From the NCBI GenBank assembly GCA_965215825.1, contig CBDCEM010000003.1:1984001-2048000 (forward strand): a stretch of 64,000 bases of DNA. The letters run 5' to 3'. The first letter of the stretch is position 1. Every line of letters starts with the position of its first letter. Made by a program: the position numbers and the translations under genes. Under the pieces are notes generated by a model, which was not told the DNA's origin, did no database searches, and saw nothing but the letters and a program-made list of their open reading frames with translations. Origin of the DNA: JAWPMT01 sp965215825 (GTDB taxonomy: Bacteria > Bacteroidota > Bacteroidia > Cytophagales > Cyclobacteriaceae). Shown piece after piece: positions 25,200-34,017 of the stretch.

Positions 25200-25840
25200 T
25201 CAAATTCCTCGAAACCGAGGAAATTTCAGCTTGCATTAAACGGATCATTAAGAATGCTGAAAAGACTCTGATCATAGTAAGCCCTTATCTAAAGATTCGT
25301 CCCAGGCTTAAGAGCTACTTTGAGGAAGCGGTGAGTAGGAATGTTCAGGTAATCTTCGTCTATCGGTCAGGCACTTTTCATCAAGACGATGAAACCTGGT
25401 TCCAACAACTTGGAAAAGGTGCGATTCGGATAGAGAACAAAGATCTGCATGCCAAGTGCTACATCAATGATTCGGAAGCGGTAGTCACTTCCATGAATTT
25501 CTATGAGTACTCTCAGGACCATAATTATGAGATGGGCTTTCTTCTCGATCGGAATGAGGCGATGTTTGAGCAGGTAGAAAAGTCCGTTGGTACAATCATC
25601 AATCACGCCATTCAATCAGAAGCAAAGAGGAAGGAATTCGGAGTGTGTATTCGATGCAGGTCGCAATTAGAACTAAATCCGAGTAAACCTTATTGTTATG
25701 ATTGCTATCTCATTTGGGCTGAATATGAAAACTACGATTATCGTGAAAATGCATGTCATTCCTGCAATAAGCCCGAAGAAACCACGATGAATAAGCCACT
25801 GTGTTATGAATGCTATCGAGGGAATCACAGGGTCTTGTGA
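25196..25840 (+). CDS. PLD-type nuclease with two zinc ribbons
   Basis: A 214-residue protein. Residues 10-135 make one phospholipase-D-like unit: TLIIVSPYLKI, VQVIFVYRSG and the single HKD motif LHAKCYIND (H85, K87, D92) followed by VVTSMNF. With one motif per chain the enzyme should work as a dimer, as in Nuc or BfiI. Residues 151-170 (CIRC...CYDC) and 187-206 (CHSC...CYEC) form two zinc ribbons. Translationally coupled to the GIY-YIG-DUF4357 gene, so both nuclease folds probably act together. Confidence 0.87.
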   Translation: MIKFLETEEISACIKRIIKNAEKTLIIVSPYLKIRPRLKSYFEEAVSRNVQVIFVYRSGTFHQDDETWFQQLGKGAIRIENKDLHAKCYINDSEAVVTSMNFYEYSQDHNYEMGFLLDRNEAMFEQVEKSVGTIINHAIQSEAKRKEFGVCIRCRSQLELNPSKPYCYDCYLIWAEYENYDYRENACHSCNKPEETTMNKPLCYECYRGNHRVL

Positions 25841-25934
25841 TTATGATAACAATTAGATCCTACTCGTCGATACAAGAAAAAATAGAGGTCGGGAATGAAG
25901 GGTTTGGATGAGAACTCAATGAAAGGATCTTTAA

Positions 25935-26144
25935 TTTGAGACTGAACTGTCCAGCCTTTTATTTACCTTGTGTAATCGCTGCTTTCTGAGAACATTAAAT
26001 GTTAATACCCTAAGCGAAAGTCGCGATCAATTGGTGGATTTGGGGGTTCCAACGGGTAACTTTGTCTCTATAAAGGCCTATCTGGAATTCGCGAAAGCCA
26101 ATAGCCAGCAATTTGTAAATGGGTTGAAAAAAGTACTGAGATGA
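25935..26144 (+). pseudogene. possible 3' remnant of a gene once coupled to DUF3037
   Basis: A 70-codon open frame without ATG that ends in AYLEFAKANSQQFVNGLKKV followed by LR and a stop. The stop overlaps the ATG of the DUF3037 gene (ATGA). DUF3037 genes often follow a HipA-like kinase gene. This may be the tail of such a partner after loss of its 5' part, but the tail itself is too short to assign. Confidence 0.35.
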
Positions 26145-26971
26145 ACTTCAAAATTCGATATAGTATACTCCGATACGTTCATTCGAAGGTTCTGGACGAA
26201 TCCTTGAATGTGGGTGTGCTCGCGATTTTACCTTCAGGTGAATTGAAGTTCAGTTATGCCAGTGATTTGAGTAGGTTACGTAATCTATATGAGGATTTCA
26301 GACCTTCGTTTTTGAAATCGTATCTCGGGGCATTAAATGACAAAGTTCGGGACCAGAATCAGAAAATAAAGGAACTTTCTCAGGTGGAGCGTTCTACACA
26401 CGATTGGATCTCAATAATTCTGAGGCATGACGATACTTCACTCGAATTTGGTCCCATTCGGGAAGCGGCTTTTAAGAGTGAAGCTTCATTGAAATTGTAT
26501 TTGTCGGGTTTTGTTCCGTCAAGTGTGGCACCCATAAAGCATAAGAGGCACGATGAACACTTTTTGAAATCCATCTTTTCTAGTTGCCTGGCGAAGAATA
26601 AGGAGATTGAGGGGAAAGTCAAAAGGGATTCTATTCTTGCTTACAAGGACTGGTCTTACAAGATAGATTTTGAATGGGTCAATGGAACCACCAATTTGGT
26701 GAAAGCGCTGAGTTTTGATCTGCAGGACGCCAGTTCGATTACTAATAAAATCGCTCAAGCCACAGGTTACCTCTATCATTTTCGACCACTTGCCGAAGAA
26801 AAAAACTACCGGTTTGATTTATTGGTTGCTCCACCACAGAAGGCCTCTATGTTCCAGGATTTCGATAGAGCCATTAAGAATCTGGAAGATGTGAAAACCA
26901 ATAAGCGCATCATAGAAGAAAATGATATTAAGAGTTACTCGGAGCAGGCTATCGCGTACTTGAGTAACTAG
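26141..26971 (+). CDS. DUF3037 family protein
   Basis: A 276-residue protein. The opening KIRYSILRYVHSKVLDESLN, then VGVLAILPSGELKFSY is the DUF3037 signature (YsvlrYvp...E.iNvGVll). The rest is mixed helix and strand with no known motif. DUF3037 proteins form pairs with HipA-like kinases and are found in genomic islands. Here the partner seems lost, leaving only a possible tail in front. Molecular function is not known. Confidence 0.75.
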   Translation: MNFKIRYSILRYVHSKVLDESLNVGVLAILPSGELKFSYASDLSRLRNLYEDFRPSFLKSYLGALNDKVRDQNQKIKELSQVERSTHDWISIILRHDDTSLEFGPIREAAFKSEASLKLYLSGFVPSSVAPIKHKRHDEHFLKSIFSSCLAKNKEIEGKVKRDSILAYKDWSYKIDFEWVNGTTNLVKALSFDLQDASSITNKIAQATGYLYHFRPLAEEKNYRFDLLVAPPQKASMFQDFDRAIKNLEDVKTNKRIIEENDIKSYSEQAIAYLSN

Positions 26972-27121
26972 TTTTTCTTTCTTTTTCAGGGTAAGGTTCC
27001 GTGCTCGCTAGTAATGAATTTGTAAATTCACGAAGCGTCCTACCATTGCTCCTCGAGGTGAAATGAAAGTGACAGAATCAAAACAAGAAGAATATCTGCG
27101 ATTGCCTAGCTTTATCAATCT

Positions 27122-27466
27122 ATGGCATTGGATATACTACAACATGCTGAAATGATTCGGATGCTGGAGGGTTTTATGGATAAACGTAGACCTCCGGAAC
27201 ACCTTAGGGAAAAGTTGGACCTGAACTACCGCTTTGAGAAGCAAAGTGTGATCCTTTTTGAAATTAGGCCGCTTCTGGGTAGGCCTAATGAAATCATAGA
27301 ACATGCCTTTGCGAAAGCCTCTTGGGTGAAAAGTCAGGAAGTGTGGAAGGTTTACTGGATGCGTGGTAATCTGAAGTGGTATCCTTATGATCCACCTGCA
27401 GTGGAGGACTTTGAACAATTTTTGACGGAGGTGGATGAGGATCGGCTTGGTTGTTTTTGGGGTTAG
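27122..27466 (+). CDS. DUF3024 family protein
   Basis: A 114-residue protein with the DUF3024 pattern: a basic RRPPEHLREKLDLNYRFEKQ, VILFEIRPLLGRPNE, then WKVYWMRGNLKWYPYDP and the closing FLTEVDEDRLGCFWG. Small single-domain protein of unknown function, often in accessory regions. ATG 27122 is used; ATG 27152 (MIRMLEGFMDK) would also give a complete domain. The nearest promoter signals are not clear. Confidence 0.75.
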   Translation: MALDILQHAEMIRMLEGFMDKRRPPEHLREKLDLNYRFEKQSVILFEIRPLLGRPNEIIEHAFAKASWVKSQEVWKVYWMRGNLKWYPYDPPAVEDFEQFLTEVDEDRLGCFWG

Positions 27467-28182
27467 TACTTCGAGGGCCTCAGCGCACCCCTAGTCGGGC
27501 ACCCCTTACCGGGCGTCCTAACCTAGCGCGGAAGTTACTTCCGTGCCCCCCTAAGCGTCGCATTCGCTACGCTTTCTTATAACGAGTTTCTCCGGAGAAG
27601 GAAATATGCAAGTGTAGGTTCAACCCTCACTTAGCGAATGCCTACCGATCTTGGATTTGTGTTGTTGTCTAACTTTCGAGAGTCCGGGGCGCGTAGCCTC
27701 AAGGTGACAATTACGCACGAAATAATAAATGGAGCACTACCTCGCTCGTCCACCGTAAGAGGCATGGGCTGACCCGCCGGTGCCGGTCTGGCGAAATGCC
27801 GGTGCGGTGGGGCGTCCTTCGACTTTTTGTGGGGGATGAATAATAGAATGGAAGATGCTGTCTTGAATTCTGATCCTATACTTTTCGCTCTGGTCAGGAT
27901 AGATATAAGCACGGAAGTAACTTCCGCGCTAGAGAGGGAATATAGATAAAGCACGTCGAAGAGATTGCGATTGCAGGGACCTGCTTTGTCGGTAGGCAGG
28001 TATTTTTCGGTCAATGTCGAAATCAGAGAGGGGCACGGAAGTAACTTCCGCCCCAGAGAGGTTAGATATAAGCACGGAAGTAACTTCCGCGCCAGAGAAA
28101 ACTTTCAATAAGTACTCATTTATGTTGTTCGTCTCAAGATTTAACTTGATCAACTGTGTAAACTTCTCAGTGGCCCAACCGA
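27467..28182. repeat. REP family 2 cluster I
   Basis: A 716-base gene-free stretch with four family-2 palindromes, at about 27522, 27909, 28033 and 28072. The first is oriented CTAGCGC, GGAAGTTACTTCC, GTGC; the other three are reversed. A RAYT N-terminal remnant lies between the first and second. The frames here are stops or low-quality translations of repeats. Confidence 0.8.
27854..27895 (-). pseudogene. RAYT N-terminal remnant
   Basis: On the minus strand the bases encode DQSEKYRIRIQDSI, matching MSQKYKIRNQDCI at the start of the intact RAYT (40613-41164). After about 14 codons the match ends and unrelated sequence follows (FHSIIHPPQKVEG), shared with the remnant at 33759. A family-2 palindrome lies just upstream, as in front of the intact gene. 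Confidence 0.6.
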
Positions 28183-29427
28183 TTAGGGAATAAGCTCTTT
28201 TAACTCCAAAAAGTAATCTTTCAGGTTGTTGGCTAAGGCATGATCTTTTTTCTTCTTTCCTACCAAAATTGATATGATCCCCCCGCTACCTTCGTCGCAA
28301 TTAATCGCACTTTCTCCGCGAATTTCAAGATAGTACTTATTATAATAGCCATGCCAGCCAATATTGATATTATCGATTTCCGTTATGCGAACTGAACACG
28401 AGTTTGTCGTTTTACCTCCTTTGACATATGTGAATTGAAAAGTTCCCCGAGCGATATCATTGAAATCGATCTTTTTCTGTACGTCATTTTTGGCGTTGAT
28501 CTGGGTCATGATACTTAGAATGAGGTTGCTCTTTCGGTCAATTTTACTCTTTAAATCCTCATCAATGTTCGGATTTGGCTTAGGATCAGGTCTGGGGTCA
28601 GGATTAGGAGTGGGAGTGGGAGTAGGAGTGGGGTCGGGCTTTACCTTAGTGCCAAAGCAGACTTCATCGAACAATTGTCCATAACTAGCAGGTATCTGAT
28701 CCTGATTGTATTCGTATATCCGCCTTGATATGGCTCGTTTTATGTCCGAGATACAGCTACCGGACTTCAGCTCCTCCATAAAATAGTTTAGATAGGGGTT
28801 ATCGTCCCGTACCCGGCTCCCTTCTGCTGTAGTGAAAAAGATCTCTGCATTGCGTGGGGCACTTACAGTTCCAAATCCCCTTCGGCCTCCGGACCGATCG
28901 CTAGAGTTCCAATTAGCTGCAAACGGATTGTCCCGACAAGCATCTAATACAACCACTTTGGGAATCTCAGGATTATCAATCTTCCTCATCAAATAGTCTA
29001 CATTGATCGCCTGTACTTCCACATCATCCTTAGTCATTGGGTTAGCATCTATAGGAATTAAATAATTTTCACCATCGATCTGGAACCCATGCCCCAGGAA
29101 GAAGATCATTGAAAATTCATAAGAAGTAAACTTTCCTGAAAAATCATTCACGACCTCAAGCATTTGATTCCTATTTAGATCTCGGCCTACAAGCACATCA
29201 AACCCTTCGGACTTAAGCTTCGTTTCGAGTTTCCTGGCCACTGGAATCGGACTGGACAGGTTACCGCCGCTTTCATACGTATTGTTAGCGATTATCAATG
29301 CGATTCGTTCCTTTTTTGTGGTATTCACCACCGTCCAGTTTCTATAATACTCCTGCCCGGATACATTGATCACCATGGCAAGAAATAAAATTTGCAACAA
29401 CGTCCTTACATGCATGATTTCTTTCAT
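28183..29427 (-). CDS. caspase-family peptidase, secreted
   Basis: A 414-residue protein. A signal peptide (about 1-24, ILFLAMVINVSGQ) is followed by a peptidase C14 (caspase-like) domain at about 40-250: RIALIIANNTY, the catalytic His in IFFLGHGFQ (H113) and the catalytic Cys in VVVLDACRDNPF (C164). A Pro/Asp-rich linker PTPTPTPTPNPDPRPDPKPN leads to a C-terminal domain of about 110 residues. Cuts after Lys/Arg or Asp in this group vary. The signal peptide puts it outside the inner membrane, unlike cytosolic defence caspases. Confidence 0.85.
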   Translation of the reverse strand: MKEIMHVRTLLQILFLAMVINVSGQEYYRNWTVVNTTKKERIALIIANNTYESGGNLSSPIPVARKLETKLKSEGFDVLVGRDLNRNQMLEVVNDFSGKFTSYEFSMIFFLGHGFQIDGENYLIPIDANPMTKDDVEVQAINVDYLMRKIDNPEIPKVVVLDACRDNPFAANWNSSDRSGGRRGFGTVSAPRNAEIFFTTAEGSRVRDDNPYLNYFMEELKSGSCISDIKRAISRRIYEYNQDQIPASYGQLFDEVCFGTKVKPDPTPTPTPTPNPDPRPDPKPNPNIDEDLKSKIDRKSNLILSIMTQINAKNDVQKKIDFNDIARGTFQFTYVKGGKTTNSCSVRITEIDNINIGWHGYYNKYYLEIRGESAINCDEGSGGIISILVGKKKKDHALANNLKDYFLELKELIP

Positions 29428-30172
29428 TTTTATGGTTCCATTTCCAAGGTTTGGTTATCAATGTGAAGCACTTATTGATCACATTTGATGGAATCTAGAC
29501 GGTGAATGTCAAGTTCCATAAAATCTCATTCAATATACCAAAAAATCAAGTACTCAGTTAAAAAGAAAAAACCTTCGTTGATACTTTGAATTCAAACTAC
29601 CCGACAATTCATCATCGAGGCGAACATCAGTCAGGCTTTTCACCATCTTGGAGCGTGGCAGTCTTGGACGATGCTCAGGTCGCAAGAACTGGAGGGTTGG
29701 TGCTTCTATGTTTGAGATTAGATATAAGCACGGAAGTAACTTCCGCGCTAGAGAAAGGGCAGGTATTTTTCGGTCATTGTGGAAATCAGAGAGAGGCACG
29801 GAAGTAACTTCCGCGCTGGAGAAAGGAAAGATCGTCGAAGAGATACCGGACATTTTTCGGTTTCCTACGGATCTTAAACCGAAGAATTCCGGTATGACGA
29901 TCTTAATTTATCTGTTCGCTTCGGCGGGCCGATCCAGTTTTTGTGTGTTTGGTGGAGCCAAAAATTAGTTCTCGCAATAAACTGTGCTTAAAACCATGAT
30001 TGATACCACTAGCCGGCCGCACATTTAGTTGGGGGTGGATAGTAGAGTAAAGAACGTAACCCAATCTGGCGCGGAAGTTACTTCCGTGCCGCCTTAGCTA
30101 AGCACCGCTAGCCGGGCGTCCCTTCAGGGGTTGGGGGTGGATACCAGTATTAAAGAATGTTACAAGATCTCA
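29428..30172. repeat. REP family 2 cluster II
   Basis: A gene-free stretch of 745 bases with three family-2 palindromes at about 29728, 29796 (both reversed) and 30066 (forward). The first part, 29428-29560, should contain the caspase gene promoter. No other gene is supported here. Confidence 0.75.
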
Positions 30173-31084
30173 TCAAGGGTTTCCATTGTCCTTATCCAAA
30201 TTTGATATTTTGACTTCATCATCCGGGTTGGCGGTAGACAATTCGATAGGACCATTCTGGTAGACAGCTTCCTGAAAGTCGAGTCTCTCATCTATTTTAA
30301 TGACCTGAAACTGGGCTGACATCCGAAAAGATGACTTTTCGAAGGTGTAATTCCCAAATTGGCACGAATTGAAAGTAACCAATTCCTTTAAGACGCTGTT
30401 GCTGAAGCTTCCTCGACCCAGGAATTTCGTGTGATTGAAATTAGTCCGCTCTGAGAAGGTGGTGAGACCGAAATTGCCATATTCGTAAAAGGTCGAAGCT
30501 CCGAAATTGGCTTTTAGATGAAAAAAGCAGCCGTTGAAAAAGGAGTTTCCAAGAAATTCTGCCTTAAAAAAAGACGCGTTTCTGTTGAAAAAGGCATTTT
30601 GAAACTTTGCCTCATATTGAAACTCCGCATTGGAGAAGGTTACGACATCTTCAAATTGGGCATTTTGAAAGTTAGCTTCCTTTTTGAACGTACTCTTCGT
30701 GAAATCGGTACGCCCAAGTACCTTGATATTGGCAAAGAGCACTGAGTCCTGAAACGTACAACCCACAAAAGAGAGGTTTCTCTCGAAAGTTAACTGAGCG
30801 ATTTCCTGTTCATTTTTCCTGTAGCCTACAGGAGCTTTGAACGTGCAATTGAGGAAAGTGATCGAGGAAGAGACTCTTCTTTCGATCATGTCCTTGCCTA
30901 TGATATCTGAAGTGGCGTATTGACCAAAAAGAATGGGTACGTCGATCTCCTGATCCTGCACAATAACCGACGCACCGTCCTTTATTTTATCTTTTAGAAA
31001 CCTGGCATCAAAGGCCCTTTGCCCAACGCAGGATTGGATGCCCAGACAAAGAACCAATAATAATATGCCGTAAGGTTTGCTCAT
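30173..31084 (-). CDS. pentapeptide-repeat-like lipoprotein
   Basis: A 303-residue protein with signal peptide and lipobox (ILLLVLCLGIQSCVG, Cys about 19). From about residue 75 to 275 it is built of F-centred steps such as TDFTKSTFKKEANFQNAQF, EDVVTFSNAEF and ASFFKAEFLGNSFF, the same quadrilateral beta-helix idea as in the membrane protein at 20130-21407. Its ATG overlaps the stop codon of the papain-like peptidase gene by one base, so the two are coupled. Role unknown; likely a periplasmic or outer-surface binding protein. Confidence 0.78.
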   Translation of the reverse strand: MSKPYGILLLVLCLGIQSCVGQRAFDARFLKDKIKDGASVIVQDQEIDVPILFGQYATSDIIGKDMIERRVSSSITFLNCTFKAPVGYRKNEQEIAQLTFERNLSFVGCTFQDSVLFANIKVLGRTDFTKSTFKKEANFQNAQFEDVVTFSNAEFQYEAKFQNAFFNRNASFFKAEFLGNSFFNGCFFHLKANFGASTFYEYGNFGLTTFSERTNFNHTKFLGRGSFSNSVLKELVTFNSCQFGNYTFEKSSFRMSAQFQVIKIDERLDFQEAVYQNGPIELSTANPDDEVKISNLDKDNGNP

Positions 31085-32748
31085 CAGTTAGTTCTTACTC
31101 TTCTGGATTGGAATGCAGCTAATTTCTCATCAAAACGACCACTCTGTTTTTCCCTTTTCAAGAAAGCCCTGATCTCATCGTTTGTGTAGGCATTTTTGAA
31201 ATTTTCATTGACTATCGTTTGATGGGGGTTTCTCACCAATGTTAATTCATTCGGAAGCACTTCTGGTTTGAAAGAATCAAAAGGTTGACCGGAGAATTTC
31301 GCTGATCCTACACCATTTTCAAAAGTAATCGGATAATCCGAAGTGTAGAAATAGTTATTGAATTCATCAAATTCCAGAAAATCATCGTAGGCATCTGCCA
31401 CTAAAACCAGGTAATATTCACCGGAGATTTCTGGCATGAGGTAATTGAAACATACATAGTCCAGGTCATAGAGATAGCCTCCCATGTCTTCTCCAGCTGG
31501 TAGGGGTTTGTTGATGGCATATTCCAGGTCATCAATCCATCCTTCTTCACCTGCGGGTACGGCTTCATAAGAATCTGTCCAGGAATCGTAGAACACAAAC
31601 CCATATTCATTGGCATCATAGGCATCGAAGTAGAGATAATAAACAGCCCATTGTGTGGATGGATTGGCCGGCTGATCACCAATGTTGTAGACATTGTAAC
31701 AAATGTTTCGCACCAGCGGGTCCTCTTCGTTCTTTACATCACTAAAAACCCATGACGCCAGGTCAACACCGTCTGACACAGGCTCATCATTGCTCTGATC
31801 ATCTGGTGCTCGGTTGCCTTCGTCCATTACAGCCAGAAACAAGGAATAATCTGAACCGGAGCGCATGACAAAATCAGAGAAGAAAAAATTGTAATCGACC
31901 CAGATAAAGCCGCCATCTCCCCACCAATTCCCCCAGGAGTTCACCACCTTGAAGGCACCACTGATTCCTTTGTTGTCATCATAACCAATGATGGCCATCG
32001 CGTGGTAAGCATGGATTCCCACATCGTCGAATGTAGAGTAAGCATCATAAACTTCACTGTTGTCCCATCGCATGAAGTTATCATCCAATCGAGCTCCCAT
32101 GATGACGGGCACATTGTTGGCTACGGTTTGTTTCACGGATAAAACGGTTCCTTCCAGTTGTCGCCAATACTTGATTTTGTTATCGGCTGCGTTTGCATCA
32201 AACGAAGAAGTTGACCCTTCCGAGCAATTGCCAAGATCCTCGTACGGCACAGTAGCCAGTGTAGCTACCCCACGGTCCTGGAGCACTTGCAGTGCCGATG
32301 CAAAATCGGTTCCGTCACAGGACGATCCTTTCTCTGAATTCGATATAGCGGAAAACAGGTCCTTTGGACTGAATTGGTTGGCAGGACTTGCAAGCTCACT
32401 GGAAGAAAGGCGTTGGTTCTGGCCATTGATCAATGACATTGTGTTGTAGGCAACAGCCCATGCTACACAAGTTCCATATTCGCCCTGGCTCTGTACCGGA
32501 GGTAGCATACTTGTCAGGTCGAATGAGGAAGGCAGATCGCCTTCGCTACTGTATCCGAAAATGGTAGAACTGGGTACAGAAGAAAGGTCATCCGTATTTT
32601 CCAATCCAGTTTGGTTCAATTCATCTTCAGGCGTATCGTCCTCCTCAATCATATCATCATCGTCATCGATGAAACCTTCGTCGCAACTGATGAAAAAGGT
32701 AAAGGAGAGCAATAAAACGGTTATAACTAAATACTTAAATCTTGGCAT
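31084..32748 (-). CDS. papain-like C1 peptidase, lipoprotein
   Basis: A 554-residue lipoprotein. The frame opens at 32796, but MPRFKYLVITVLLLSFTFFI followed by SCDEG (Cys22) is a proper lipoprotein signal, so ATG 32748 is chosen. An acidic linker follows. The C1 peptidase domain spans about 75-310: QSQGEYGTCVAWAVAY (Cys94), GIHAYHAMAIIGYDD (His249) and VVNSWGNWWGDGGF (Asn270). The last 240 residues hold a CARDB-like beta-sandwich region. Coupled to the following pentapeptide lipoprotein. Expected to act at the cell surface. Confidence 0.85.
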   Translation of the reverse strand: MPRFKYLVITVLLLSFTFFISCDEGFIDDDDDMIEEDDTPEDELNQTGLENTDDLSSVPSSTIFGYSSEGDLPSSFDLTSMLPPVQSQGEYGTCVAWAVAYNTMSLINGQNQRLSSSELASPANQFSPKDLFSAISNSEKGSSCDGTDFASALQVLQDRGVATLATVPYEDLGNCSEGSTSSFDANAADNKIKYWRQLEGTVLSVKQTVANNVPVIMGARLDDNFMRWDNSEVYDAYSTFDDVGIHAYHAMAIIGYDDNKGISGAFKVVNSWGNWWGDGGFIWVDYNFFFSDFVMRSGSDYSLFLAVMDEGNRAPDDQSNDEPVSDGVDLASWVFSDVKNEEDPLVRNICYNVYNIGDQPANPSTQWAVYYLYFDAYDANEYGFVFYDSWTDSYEAVPAGEEGWIDDLEYAINKPLPAGEDMGGYLYDLDYVCFNYLMPEISGEYYLVLVADAYDDFLEFDEFNNYFYTSDYPITFENGVGSAKFSGQPFDSFKPEVLPNELTLVRNPHQTIVNENFKNAYTNDEIRAFLKREKQSGRFDEKLAAFQSRRVRTN

Positions 32749-34017
32749 GGCGGTAGTGTTTGCGTTTAAAGTAGCTTTTTTATCGAGACGACACAATTAA
32801 ACTTGCATGAACAAGTATATGGCCGAGTTGATGAGTGTTCGAGGTTGCTCATGAATAGGCTACATAGGACTGTTAATTTTTGTTTCAGCCAAATTAGGAA
32901 CACGAATTGGGGTATTCGATACCGATTTTTAGGTAATTGTTTATCGTCCTGCGAGGCAATCCTTAGGATATAAACACGGAAGTAACTTCCGCGCTAGAGA
33001 GGGCAGCTTGGCGAGCGAGGCAGTTCTAGGGATAGGCACGGAATGAACTTCCGGGCTAGAGAGAGGCGCCCTTCGAGTCCATCCGCTTAAGCGAATTCGC
33101 AAAGTGACAAAATCATTAATTTCTCTCTTGAGAGGGGCTGGGGGTGTGTCAAATCCATTAGGAAAGCGATTAAGCAAAAATGACTTGATGTTCCAATTAG
33201 ATCCATTTCTCTTGAAAGAGAGATGCTTCGAGGGTCTGAAGAAACAAACCGTGATTGCCATTTTGAGATGGTCAGAAGTGTGAGGCAGTTCGCTCAACAA
33301 CCGTCGAAATGACGGCCGAAGACTTTTCCTGCCTCGAATCCTTCGCAATGACCGGGTCACGTAGACCGGGTCTCGCAGACGAGAAGAGAGATATAAACAC
33401 GGAAGTAACTTCCGCGCTAGAGAGGGGCCCTGTAGACGGGGGGCTCCCATCGTCACTGCGAGGCAATGCAACTCCCCATAAATACTTATAGAATTCCCAT
33501 TTGACGTGGCAGTATTGAACGATGTTAAGGTCGCAATACTGAAGGGTTGGTGCTTCTATGTTTGAGATTCTAGCCAAGCATCCCTTTCCGAACACCCCTT
33601 TAGGGGTTGGGGGTAGTTTATGGTTCATTGTCGCCTTCGCCCGGCTGAGGTTGACAAGGATAAATTCAGGTTGACAAAGTGGAGCAGGGCTAAGCCGAAA
33701 TACCTGTGCGGTGGGGTATCCTTCGACTTTTTGTTGGGGATGGATAGTAGCATTAAAGATGCAGTCTTGAATTCTGATCTTATACTTTTCGCTCTGGTCG
33801 GGATTTGATATAAACACGGAAGTAACTTCCGCGCTAGAGTGGTCTACTATGGCCGACCTAAACCTCCAGACAACAAAACAACCTGTGACTTGGCGAGGGT
33901 ATTATGACACTGATAGCTGAATCTTTACTACCCATCGATTTCCTGAAAAACATTTGTGACTTTTTGTGGAATTTGGATTGTATGAACATCTCTATTACAA
34001 CTAAACGCAGCGACACG
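32749..34017. repeat. REP family 2 cluster III
   Basis: A 1269-base gene-free stretch. Family-2 palindromes lie at about 32974, 33035 (degenerate, GGAATGAACTTCC), 33397 and 33814, all in reversed orientation. A RAYT remnant is at 33759. The parts 33118-33150 and 33590-33620 contain G/C-rich inverted pieces. The ORFs in this area are repeat translations and are left out. The start 33904 of the next open frame is not used, as ATG 34018 begins the signal peptide. Confidence 0.75.
33759..33800 (-). pseudogene. RAYT N-terminal remnant
   Basis: Encodes DQSEKYKIRIQDCI on the minus strand, close to the first codons of the intact RAYT, then runs into FNATIHPQQKVEGYPTAQ. The same non-RAYT continuation follows the remnant at 27854, so the two remnants come from one altered element rather than from separate deletions. 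A family-2 palindrome lies 14 bases to the right. Confidence 0.6.

Noticed and set aside
29586..29968. Plus-strand frames in cluster II
   Set aside because: They translate REP palindromes (EVTSALEKG) and lack any conserved pattern.
33272..33817. 181-codon minus-strand frame in cluster III
   Set aside because: It joins the RAYT remnant to repeats and palindrome translations (SSAEVTSVFIS), so it is not a gene.
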